From contig CAXRCG010000068.1 of the NCBI GenBank assembly GCA_964228885.1, positions 1 to 13,436 on the forward strand: a stretch of DNA of 13,436 nt. Reading direction: 5' to 3'. Every line of letters starts with the position of its first letter. Positions within the stretch are counted from its first letter, which is position 1. The notes beneath the pieces are model-generated. The model was given only the letters and a program-made list of their open reading frames with translations. It was not told the DNA's origin and did no database searches. This stretch comes from UBA4582 sp964228885. Lineage in GTDB: Bacteria > Pseudomonadota > Gammaproteobacteria > Pseudomonadales > Azotimanducaceae. This document shows positions 6,423-13,436 of the stretch, piece by piece. The position numbers and the translations under genes are program-made.

Positions 6423-9400
6423 ATGGACATTAAAATGCCGACAAATTTTAATAAGATAAAGGCCTCTGCTGCGTTCTCGCTAGTCGTGTTTTTAACCGCT
6501 TGTGGCGGTGGCAGTGGGGGCGAATCTAGCAAGCAAACATTAGCGGGTAGCGGCGCACCTGTCCCAGTGCCAACCGCAACTAACGGCGGCAAAACGGTGA
6601 CCGGAGTAGCTTCTAAAAGCCCCATCGCTGGTGCAGATGTGTCGCTTTTCGAAATCGATAGTTTCGGGAACCCTTTCAGCACTGCCATCGCGACGGGGCA
6701 GACCGATGACAATGGCACTTTTTCCCTCTCGGTGGAATCAGAGGCCGATTTGCTGCTAAAAACGAGTGGTGGGGTTTTCATCGATGAGTCGGATCAGGAA
6801 CCGGATCTGGCATTAAAGAGAAGAATTACACTCGGTACAGACGAAGGCTTTATGTCGTTGATTCGCGCTGACAGTTCGACTGCGGCGATTACGCCTTTCA
6901 CCGATATACTTGTGAGACGAGCGCAGAATGAAGCTGCTGAGAGAGGAGGTTTCAGCGAAAAATTTGTCATCATTAAATCGTTGATTGACGAAGAACTGGG
7001 AATTGATGTGTTGAGTACGATACCGGCTAATCCCATTAACCCTGCCACTGACGCAACTGCTGCACAGATGCAATACGCACTGTTCTTAGGTGGTTTTGCA
7101 AACGCTTTAAACAACGTTAGCTTGCAGTTAGGTGAAGCCACACCCACGTTCGATATAATACAAGCAGTTGCCGAAGACTTGAGCGATGGTGATTTGGATG
7201 GTCATTATTTTGGCGATCCTATCATCATTGAGCAAGCCGGAGGGGGTTCACTACCGCTACCGAGTGGTATAGATTTTAATCAGGAACTGGCGAGATTTAG
7301 GAACAATAATTTTGATGCATTTTCATCAACCACACTCCCTCAGCCAAGTGGCGCTAGCCTTTCAAACGCGCCGCCTGCCGCTAATGCTGGCGCAGACCAA
7401 ACCGCAACGGACGGTGCTGTTGTTACGCTATCTGGCGCGCAAAGTGCCGACCCGGAAGGTGACACACTGTCTTTTAGTTGGGCGCAGATATCAGCTTCGC
7501 CCGCTGTCACTTTAATAGGGGCTGATACGGAGACGCCATCTTTTGCGGTCGAAACCAATTCGGTCACTGCTTTAACACACAGGTTCAGATTAACAGTGAC
7601 GGATAGCGTTGGCTTTACGTCCACTGATATCGTGGATGTTGTCATCAATGCAAACGCACCAGCAACAGCGAATGCTGGCGTAGACCAAACAGTGATGACG
7701 GGTGATTCTGTTACATTGACTGGCACGCAAAGCGTTGACCCTGAAAATCTTGCGCTGTCCTTCAGTTGGGAGCAAATATCAGATACACCAGCTGTTACCC
7801 TCATCGGAGCTGATACAGAAACGCCATCGTTTGTCGTAGAAACGGTGACATTAACCGGTCTTACTCACACTTTTCAACTAACGGTAACTGACAGCGCTGG
7901 CTCGACATCAACCGACACCGTTGACGTCGATATCATTGCAAACGAAGCGCCCACGGCAAATGCGGGAGCAGACCAATCGGCGTCTGATGGCGATACAGTG
8001 ACATTGTCAGGTGAAGAGAGTGTAGACCCTGAAGGTCTCGAACTGGCTTTCAGTTGGCGGAAGATTTCAACATCACCTGTTGTGACACTCACCGGGGCTG
8101 ATACAGCAACGCCGTCTTTTGTCGTAGAGGCGGGCTTGTTTGCAGGCGTTACTCACCGGTTTGAACTAACCGTGACGGATAGCGTTGGTACCACGTCGAC
8201 GGATACCGTCGATGTCACAATCAATTCAACCTTCAGTTCGTCATTGTTTGTCATCTTAGACAGTGGCCAGCATATAAAAAATGGTAACCCTGTAGATGGC
8301 GGTGCAAAAATTGACTTCAATACTGACGGTACGGGTCTATTTTTTGGCGGCCTAGGGGTAGGGGCGTTTGACTGGAGTGAAACAAGTACGGGTTCCATCC
8401 TCATCGATTTCTCTGGTATCGGGGGACTGGTACAAGATCAATACACTGACTTCGGCAGCGATAATGGTATTGGTTTGGGGCCTGACTTTGGCGGAATTAT
8501 CAGTGGGCCGATCGACCAGGGAGACTCAACGATACAAGTTCAAGTCACAGAAAAGCTCAATTCGATTGAGTTCTCTCTGCTTGACAGTAGTGACGGCAGT
8601 GAACGTCTAACGGCCACTATATCCGGTGTTATTGAGCGATTTGATGTGCTTGCTGATACGCAGCTGCCTGATGAGTTAGTGACCGACACAGAAGATGTTG
8701 CCGTCTACGATGCATCAGTGCACATTCCATTTACGGCACCTTTGGCATCAAGGGTTTTACCTACAGCGGCCCGCACCGGTACCCCCTCACTATTTGATGA
8801 TGAGCTCTACGATGACAAGGTGTCTTTTGAGACTAATGGTACGGGCTTTGCCCAGTATAAGAACCAGACTTTTGAATGGACGATTGAGTCCGATGGGCAC
8901 CTAAAGCTCGTTTTTGCAGACGGAGAAGTAGCGGATTACTTTAACTTTAATACATTACCAGAAGGCGATGCAGTTGGTGTCATTTACACGAAGCTTAATG
9001 GCGATGTGATTAGTGATGGTTTCCTCTCGGTTGAACAGCAAAGCGTTGATTTGACGATCGAAAATTCAGCCGGCATCTATACGGTGCAGCAAACCTTCGA
9101 TCTGGAGAATGGCTCCGTCGTTGAACAGAATGAGGTAATTCGACTGTACCCGAATGGCACAGCGCAGCTGGAAAGAACGGCTATTGACCCGGTGACAGGT
9201 GCGCGTAATCCTATTTATTCGCCCTCGGGATTATGTTGGGAGGCATCAGGCGACCAGCTGACGGTGATTACCACTTTCTCTGATGTTATCAACACCGGTG
9301 CTGAAGACTGTCCGGCATCCTTGGATCAGTTCACGCCATTTGTTCGCAATGTCTTGTCTGTCTACCAGATTGAAGAAAACACTTATCGCGGTCATTTTTC

Positions 9401-11630
9401 AAAGGAAGAATCTGCGTGTCTTCGCAACCAGGGTTCAACCTCTGACTGTTCGGTAACAGAATTCAAAGACATTTATCTTTCGATCAGCAATAGAGTTGCT
9501 CTGGCATCTACGCCTGTTTATGCCATCGCAGATCAGGCTGCCGCGCCGGATTTGATCAGCAGCTTTGACATAGATGTACTGGCGAATGATGTGCCAGGAG
9601 ATAGCCCTATTGATTCAACAACAGTGGTGATTGAAACCCAACCGCAATTCGGTTCTGTTGCGGTCGATGGTGACTCAGGTGTGATCACGTATACGCCGGG
9701 TGAAGACTTTCCCGGTGATGATGTGTTTTTCTATCGAGTCTCAGGTACCAGTGGGGCTGGATCGCAGTCATCCTATGCGCCGGTGATTATCAGTGTTGAT
9801 GCGGTCTCTGATGCTGGTGTCGATTTACTGGCTCGATCGGGTGAGTCTGTCGTGCTCGATGGTACTGGCAGTAGCGCCCTCGGTCCACTGACCTACTCTT
9901 GGGTTCAGTTGTCTGGCCCGATTCAGTCCTTGACGGACCCCAACAGTGCAAATCCAGCATTTGAGGCGACTGGTTTCCCAGTTTCCGAAACCGTCTTAGA
10001 GTTTCAACTTCGGGTTGAGGACCAGGACGGTAATATTGACTTTGACTCTGTCAACGTAACGCTGCCTGCAGCAATCACAATGACTTTCTTTGCTACAGGG
10101 GTCGTCGATGTTCCTATCCAATTTGGTATTGATGTTGATGTCGAAGGGGTAATTGTTAGTTTGAGCGAGGATGGCACCGGCTTTATCAATCAAAGTTCTG
10201 GAAGCTACTTACTGGACTGGTCTGAAAGCACAGGCTCACTCGTTCTGGATTTTACCCGCAATAACGGTGGCGGAGCAGAAAGTCGCTCATACACGGTTTT
10301 CGAAGATGTTGATGGGCTCACCGGTGAAGAAGAAGTGAGGGTGACTGAATTTGATACGGGCGCCCAATTGTTTTTTAACCTCGACGGAGATGGTAAAGAT
10401 TCTGTTGATTTAAATGTGGCGACCAAAGAGGAAAGGTTCGATGTGACAAATGGCGTGCCTCTGAGCCCAGTTTTCTCAAATAACAATGAAGCGATTGTCA
10501 TCTATGATCCGGTAGATCAGGTGCCTTATGCGTCCCTCGAAGACGTGTCCTTGAGCTTGCCCACTGATGTGTCTATAGCCGTGACAACGATTAGAGACGC
10601 ACCGGCGTTGCAAAGCGATGAGCTGACCTTCGCTGCTAACGGCACCGGTACAGCAAGATTCAAGGCAGAATCCTTTGCCTGGAATATCGCCGTTGACGGA
10701 CATCTACAAGTCGAATTTAGTGGCGGAGATATTGCCAGCTATTTCAAGCTTGAAGCAAAAAATTCCGGAGATTTGGTCGCACTGTTATACCAGTATGCTG
10801 GTGGAGATGTGCGCGCGCGTTCAGAGTTATCGTTTACCAAACAGGCGACGTCCGGCTTTGTCGAAGGTAGTCTCGCGGGTATCTATTCGACGATTGGCTC
10901 GGAGGAGCTCGAAGACGGGACGGTCGTCGCTTCAGAGTCTCGCTATATCGTTAATGCAGACAATACCGGTATTCTTGAACTTCAAAATATTGATCCAGTC
11001 ACAGGTCAGACAGTGGGTTGGTCTAACAGCTCATTTGGTATCTGCGCTGAAGTGATTGCTGGAGACATGGTCTGGTACAGAACCAGAAATCGAGATGGCC
11101 GTTACCAGGGTAGTCTGCAGCCTTCAGTCTCTCATTGCGAAAGCTTAACATCAGCGGATGTGTCTTTTGTTAGAACGCATACTTTGTTTGAGGAACGAAC
11201 AAATGGCGATATTGCAGTGCTTGTTGCTAATGGTAACAATGACTGCGGCGTCCCGCCGACAGCGAGTCAGGAATGTGATGAAACCGTCATAAATACGGTG
11301 GGTTACTTTCCAACGGTCTTCAATTTCACGCCGTATGATAGCCAAGCACCAATCACCGTGGCTGACAGTGGCTCAATCGTTAATGGTGAAACGAGGCGCT
11401 TCGATGTATTGTCAAACGACATTTTAGGAGACAGCGCGCTCGATCTTTCGAGTATTGAAATAGTGGCTCAGCCGCGAGACGGAGTTGCGACAATAGATAC
11501 TAGTACCGGCGAAATCATTGTTTCGTTAGATACGAATGATTCGACGGCGACTGTTTTTTATCGAGTGTCCGATATTAATGGCAATGTATCAACCATCAGT
11601 GTGCTTGATATTGTGGTCAACTCTCTTTAG
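6423..11630 (+). CDS. Giant multidomain surface lipoprotein (PKD-like repeats plus duplicated four-Cys module)
   Basis: 1735 residues. A lipoprotein signal peptide ends in lipobox LTAC with Cys27, followed by tether GGGSGG. Gly at +2 favours outer-membrane sorting, and Gly-rich tethers after the lipid Cys are typical of surface lipoproteins such as TbpB and fHbp. Domain order: carboxypeptidase-regulatory-like beta domain (about 57-118); helical region (about 150-300); three 96-residue PKD-like repeats (315-602); module A (605-1028); cadherin-like domain (1046-1126); fourth PKD-like domain (1128-1215); module B (1216-1637); second cadherin-like domain (1640-1735). Apart from Cys27 the only cysteines are four in each module. 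No catalytic motif is seen, so adhesion, scaffolding or ligand binding is likely. It starts 35 bp after the FecR gene with GAGGTAGGG at 6405-6413. An in-frame ATG at 6435 would also keep the signal peptide. Function unknown; Slam-dependent export is inferred. Confidence 0.85.
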   Translation: MDIKMPTNFNKIKASAAFSLVVFLTACGGGSGGESSKQTLAGSGAPVPVPTATNGGKTVTGVASKSPIAGADVSLFEIDSFGNPFSTAIATGQTDDNGTFSLSVESEADLLLKTSGGVFIDESDQEPDLALKRRITLGTDEGFMSLIRADSSTAAITPFTDILVRRAQNEAAERGGFSEKFVIIKSLIDEELGIDVLSTIPANPINPATDATAAQMQYALFLGGFANALNNVSLQLGEATPTFDIIQAVAEDLSDGDLDGHYFGDPIIIEQAGGGSLPLPSGIDFNQELARFRNNNFDAFSSTTLPQPSGASLSNAPPAANAGADQTATDGAVVTLSGAQSADPEGDTLSFSWAQISASPAVTLIGADTETPSFAVETNSVTALTHRFRLTVTDSVGFTSTDIVDVVINANAPATANAGVDQTVMTGDSVTLTGTQSVDPENLALSFSWEQISDTPAVTLIGADTETPSFVVETVTLTGLTHTFQLTVTDSAGSTSTDTVDVDIIANEAPTANAGADQSASDGDTVTLSGEESVDPEGLELAFSWRKISTSPVVTLTGADTATPSFVVEAGLFAGVTHRFELTVTDSVGTTSTDTVDVTINSTFSSSLFVILDSGQHIKNGNPVDGGAKIDFNTDGTGLFFGGLGVGAFDWSETSTGSILIDFSGIGGLVQDQYTDFGSDNGIGLGPDFGGIISGPIDQGDSTIQVQVTEKLNSIEFSLLDSSDGSERLTATISGVIERFDVLADTQLPDELVTDTEDVAVYDASVHIPFTAPLASRVLPTAARTGTPSLFDDELYDDKVSFETNGTGFAQYKNQTFEWTIESDGHLKLVFADGEVADYFNFNTLPEGDAVGVIYTKLNGDVISDGFLSVEQQSVDLTIENSAGIYTVQQTFDLENGSVVEQNEVIRLYPNGTAQLERTAIDPVTGARNPIYSPSGLCWEASGDQLTVITTFSDVINTGAEDCPASLDQFTPFVRNVLSVYQIEENTYRGHFSKEESACLRNQGSTSDCSVTEFKDIYLSISNRVALASTPVYAIADQAAAPDLISSFDIDVLANDVPGDSPIDSTTVVIETQPQFGSVAVDGDSGVITYTPGEDFPGDDVFFYRVSGTSGAGSQSSYAPVIISVDAVSDAGVDLLARSGESVVLDGTGSSALGPLTYSWVQLSGPIQSLTDPNSANPAFEATGFPVSETVLEFQLRVEDQDGNIDFDSVNVTLPAAITMTFFATGVVDVPIQFGIDVDVEGVIVSLSEDGTGFINQSSGSYLLDWSESTGSLVLDFTRNNGGGAESRSYTVFEDVDGLTGEEEVRVTEFDTGAQLFFNLDGDGKDSVDLNVATKEERFDVTNGVPLSPVFSNNNEAIVIYDPVDQVPYASLEDVSLSLPTDVSIAVTTIRDAPALQSDELTFAANGTGTARFKAESFAWNIAVDGHLQVEFSGGDIASYFKLEAKNSGDLVALLYQYAGGDVRARSELSFTKQATSGFVEGSLAGIYSTIGSEELEDGTVVASESRYIVNADNTGILELQNIDPVTGQTVGWSNSSFGICAEVIAGDMVWYRTRNRDGRYQGSLQPSVSHCESLTSADVSFVRTHTLFEERTNGDIAVLVANGNNDCGVPPTASQECDETVINTVGYFPTVFNFTPYDSQAPITVADSGSIVNGETRRFDVLSNDILGDSALDLSSIEIVAQPRDGVATIDTSTGEIIVSLDTNDSTATVFYRVSDINGNVSTISVLDIVVNSL
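7365..8228 (+). repeat. Three tandem 96-residue (288-bp) PKD-like repeats
   Basis: Units start at residues 315, 411 and 507 (bases 7365, 7653 and 7941), with no linker. Each runs: ANAG(A/V)DQ, VTL(S/T)G, D-P-E, (S/A)FSW, ISxxPxVTLxGADTxTPSF, a strand ending LTVTDS, then TSTD and VDV. This is the PKD / K319L-like Ig fold used as a spacer or adhesive stalk in extracellular proteins. The core GADTxTPSF block is almost identical in all three, at protein level and largely at DNA level, suggesting fairly recent expansion or ongoing gene conversion. Confidence 0.85.
8235..9506 (+). repeat. Module A: first copy of unrecognised four-Cys beta module in the lipoprotein
   Basis: Residues 605-1028. Landmarks in order: DGTG-(N)-FDWSE-x-STGSILIDF (635-663), ERFDV (738-742), VAVYD (759-763), DDELYDDKVSFETNGTG (792-808), FEWTIESDGHLKLVF (817-831), NSAGIY (881-886), LYPNGT (908-913), IDPVTG (921-926), then Cys938, 963, 999 and 1009. 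All landmarks recur in module B. The strand-rich pattern suggests one or two beta-sandwich or barrel domains stabilised by two disulfides. I do not recognise the family. Confidence 0.72.
9558..10067 (+). other. Cadherin-like plus PKD-like spacer between the two modules
   Basis: Residues 1046-1126 contain DIDVLANDVPGDSPID, GSVAVDGDSGVITYTPGEDF and DDVFFYRVSG, the signature of bacterial cadherin-like (Big_9 type) domains. Residues 1128-1215 form a divergent PKD-like domain with DAGVDLLARSG, VVLDGTGS, YSWVQLSG and FQLRVEDQDG. Asp-rich loops in such domains often bind calcium. Confidence 0.7.
10068..11333 (+). repeat. Module B: second copy of the four-Cys beta module
   Basis: Residues 1216-1637 repeat module A. 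Landmarks are EDGTG (1249-1253), LDWSESTGSLVLDF (1264-1277), ERFDV (1337-1341), IVIYDP (1358-1363), DELTFAANGTG (1399-1409), FAWNIAVDGHLQVEF (1418-1432), AGIYST (1485-1490), IDPVTG (1523-1528) and Cys1541, 1572, 1608, 1618. The last three cysteines have spacings 36 and 10, exactly as in module A. The copies are clearly diverged, so the duplication is old. A second cadherin-like domain (FDVLSNDILGDSALD, 11340-11630) follows and ends the protein. Confidence 0.72.
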
Positions 11631-11644
11631 AAACTTGTCTCTCG

Positions 11645-11677
11645 CTACCGATTTAAGATATAAGGATAGGTCGGTAG
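11645..11677 (+). promoter_or_regulatory. Inverted repeat touching the ribosome site of the DUF5916 gene
   Basis: CTACCGA (11645-11651) and TCGGTAG (11671-11677) are perfect 7-bp complements separated by 19 nt. The right arm runs into the ribosome site AGGGGG (11676-11681). In mRNA the hairpin would lie in the 56-nt spacer after the lipoprotein stop and could partly hide the ribosome site, tuning expression of the last gene. There is no T-run, so it is not a standard terminator. Confidence 0.4.
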
Positions 11678-11686
11678 GGGGAACAT

Positions 11687-13436
11687 TTGAATAGATATTG
11701 TCTAATTTTATCGGTGGGCGCGCTGTTTCTTTGCAGTGCAAAGACCACCTTTGGATGCTCAAATCTGCTTGTCGATATTAAAGACGGCGAAACCCTTGCT
11801 ATTCAGAAGCTTGATCTTGAGACTGACATCAAAGTTGACGGTCGTCTTGACGAACCACTTTGGCGGTCTTTGCCCGCTTACGACGAGTTTATCGTAACCA
11901 CGCCTGAAACCCTTGGCGAAGTCCCTCATGCAACGGTGGTCAGGCTCGCCTACTCCGATGAGGGGTTTTATGTCGGGGTCGATTTAGAGCAATCCGAAGA
12001 AACGCTAATGAAACGACTTTCCGGTCGTGACCGGCGTGATATTACCCGTGATACGGTCAGCTTCACCTTGGATACATCTGGGGAGGGGCGTTACGGCTAT
12101 TGGTTTAGCGTAAGTCTTGGGGATTCGCTGCAAGATGGCACGGTGTTACCTGAACGCAAGTTCACCAGTGATTGGGATGGTGCGTGGTACGGCGCCAGTC
12201 ATCAGACTGATACCGGATGGACCGCAGAATTTTTTGTGCCTTGGGGCACTGTGTCGATGCCAGCCGGTAGCGAAGAACAACAGGCGGTAAGAAAACTGGG
12301 GTTATTCATGTCTCGTCAGGTCGGCTACTTAGACGAGCGCTGGAGCTGGCCAGGTCTGCTGAGCTCGGAATCGAAGTTTCTATCGGTGCTGCAGCCTATC
12401 GAAGTCCGTGGGGTCAGCCCTAAAAAGCAGTATGCATTTTTTCCGTTTTCAGCGATAAGTCGAAACAGAGTCGATCACGAAACTCGATATCGGCTAGGTA
12501 CCGATTTTTTCTGGCGCCCGTCGAGCAACCTGCAGCTTTCAGGCACCGTCAACCCTGACTTTGGATCTGTTGAGTCTGATGATGTCGTAATTAATCTCAG
12601 TGCTACGGAAACTTTCTTTCCGGAAAAGCGGCTGTTTTTTGTCGAAGGGCAAGAAGTGTTTGTTGCGTCGCCAAGGGCAGATACCCGAGGGAGTGGTGTC
12701 GGTAATCGTGGTGCCCCTTACACAATGGTGAACACAAGAAGGATTGGTGGTAAGCCAAGAAGCCTGTCTCTCGCTGCGGATGAAAATATCACCGACCGTG
12801 AACTGGATCTGCCGGTGGACCTCATGGGCGCGCTCAAAGTGACGGGGCAAACTGGTCGTCTACGTTACGGTTTGTTCGGTGCCTTCGAAGAAGATGTGGA
12901 CATCCGTGGTACCAAAGCGGGCGCGCCTGTGAAGTTTACGCAGACCGGCAGCGATTATGGTGTCGCGCGTCTCATTTATGAAGATAGTAAAGCCGGCGCA
13001 TATAGAGCCTTTGGGGTCCTATCTACAGCGGTTCTACATGAAAGCGGTGATGCGTTGGTTACCGGGATCGATGGACACTATCTGACGTCGGACGGAAAAA
13101 TACAGCTGGATGCACAGGTAATGACCTCGGACATTGATGGCCAATCACGCGGCTATGGTGGATTTATCGATGGTGAATTTGCGATTAAAAAAGGCGTTGT
13201 GCAACGCGTCGGCATTGAGTATTTCGACCGTGACCTTGATATCAACGATCTAGGTTTCTTGGAGCGCAATGATAGTTTTCGCATTCGATCATCTCATATT
13301 CGAACCTCATCAGGTTTAGGCTGGGCAAAAAGTAATCAGTTCGATCTTCGTGGATACGTGCAGGAAAATAACGACGGTATATTTACCGGCGCTGGTATCT
13401 TTTTGTCAGATAGCCTGACATTTAATAATCTATCCA
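11687..13436 (+). CDS. CBM9-like / DUF5916 outer-membrane protein, TTG start, 3' end cut by window edge
   Basis: 583 residues are visible and the frame is open at the right edge. An in-frame stop at 11675-11677 and no in-frame ATG until 12008 force a start between them. TTG at 11687, 5 nt after AGGGGG (11676-11681), fits and yields a signal peptide (MNRYCLILSVGALFLCSA...) with cleavage near residues 18-23. Residues 44-240 are a CBM9-like domain: IKVDGRLDEPLWRSLPAYDEF, FYVGVDL, RRDITRDTVSFTLDT, GWTAEFFVPW. From 245 the DUF5916 signature appears, NPDFGSVESDD (289-299) and ATETFFPEKRLFFVEGQE (306-323), followed by repeated beta strands expected of an outer-membrane barrel. Family members are usually 700-900 residues, so the C-terminus is missing. 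The family has no firmly established biochemical role; carbohydrate binding or transport is suggested only by the CBM9 fold. It is probably the last visible gene of the surface-protein operon. Confidence 0.87.
   Translation, partial: MNRYCLILSVGALFLCSAKTTFGCSNLLVDIKDGETLAIQKLDLETDIKVDGRLDEPLWRSLPAYDEFIVTTPETLGEVPHATVVRLAYSDEGFYVGVDLEQSEETLMKRLSGRDRRDITRDTVSFTLDTSGEGRYGYWFSVSLGDSLQDGTVLPERKFTSDWDGAWYGASHQTDTGWTAEFFVPWGTVSMPAGSEEQQAVRKLGLFMSRQVGYLDERWSWPGLLSSESKFLSVLQPIEVRGVSPKKQYAFFPFSAISRNRVDHETRYRLGTDFFWRPSSNLQLSGTVNPDFGSVESDDVVINLSATETFFPEKRLFFVEGQEVFVASPRADTRGSGVGNRGAPYTMVNTRRIGGKPRSLSLAADENITDRELDLPVDLMGALKVTGQTGRLRYGLFGAFEEDVDIRGTKAGAPVKFTQTGSDYGVARLIYEDSKAGAYRAFGVLSTAVLHESGDALVTGIDGHYLTSDGKIQLDAQVMTSDIDGQSRGYGGFIDGEFAIKKGVVQRVGIEYFDRDLDINDLGFLERNDSFRIRSSHIRTSSGLGWAKSNQFDLRGYVQENNDGIFTGAGIFLSDSLTFNNLS

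Noticed and set aside
6350..6781. Minus-strand open frame across the FecR/lipoprotein junction
   Set aside because: It lies antisense to the lipoprotein signal peptide and N-terminal domain, which are well supported; its low-complexity protein has no recognisable features.
6423..11630. CRISPR-like or transposon origin of the repeats
   Set aside because: All repeats are in-frame protein domains inside a single gene; there are no short spaced direct repeats, transposase or terminal inverted repeats.
12539..12850. Minus-strand open frame of 103 codons
   Set aside because: It is antisense to the most conserved part of the DUF5916 gene (NPDFG and FFPEKR motifs).

Overview
The window looks like chromosomal DNA of a Gram-negative bacterium, most likely a marine-type gammaproteobacterium. 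This is inferred from signal peptides, a lipobox, two outer-membrane beta-barrel proteins and family content; base composition is moderate, and I cannot name a genus. There are seven genes: two are cut by the window edges and five are complete. No rRNA, tRNA, CRISPR array or insertion sequence was seen.

Left part (1-2925). A minus-strand, secreted alpha/beta-hydrolase runs off the left edge (1-787). Across a 139-bp divergent spacer lies a two-gene plus-strand unit: a double-cluster Fe-S / CCG-domain oxidoreductase (927-2255) and a DUF3501 protein (2311-2925). These two families usually travel together, commonly with a rubrerythrin. No rubrerythrin is present here.

Right part (3121-13436). 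After a 195-bp gap begins a tight four-gene plus-strand cluster in which every product carries an export signal. (1) 3121-4488 is a TPR plus beta-barrel protein resembling Slam / DUF560 outer-membrane translocons (type XI secretion). (2) 4498-6387 is an exported FecR-domain protein with a long acidic linker free of Lys and Arg and a C-terminal Gly-rich beta domain resembling TbpB-type cargo barrels. (3) 6423-11630 is a 1735-residue lipoprotein with a Gly-rich tether, three 96-residue PKD-like repeats and two copies of an unrecognised ~420-residue module, each with four cysteines and each followed by a cadherin-like domain. (4) 11687-13436 is a CBM9-like / DUF5916 outer-membrane protein that starts at TTG and runs off the right edge.

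The working model, which is inference, is a surface-assembly locus: the Slam-like barrel moves the FecR-barrel protein and/or the giant lipoprotein to the cell surface, and the DUF5916 barrel is a co-expressed outer-membrane partner. The best candidates for something undescribed are this combination, the duplicated four-cysteine module, and FecR used as an exported domain rather than an anti-sigma regulator.
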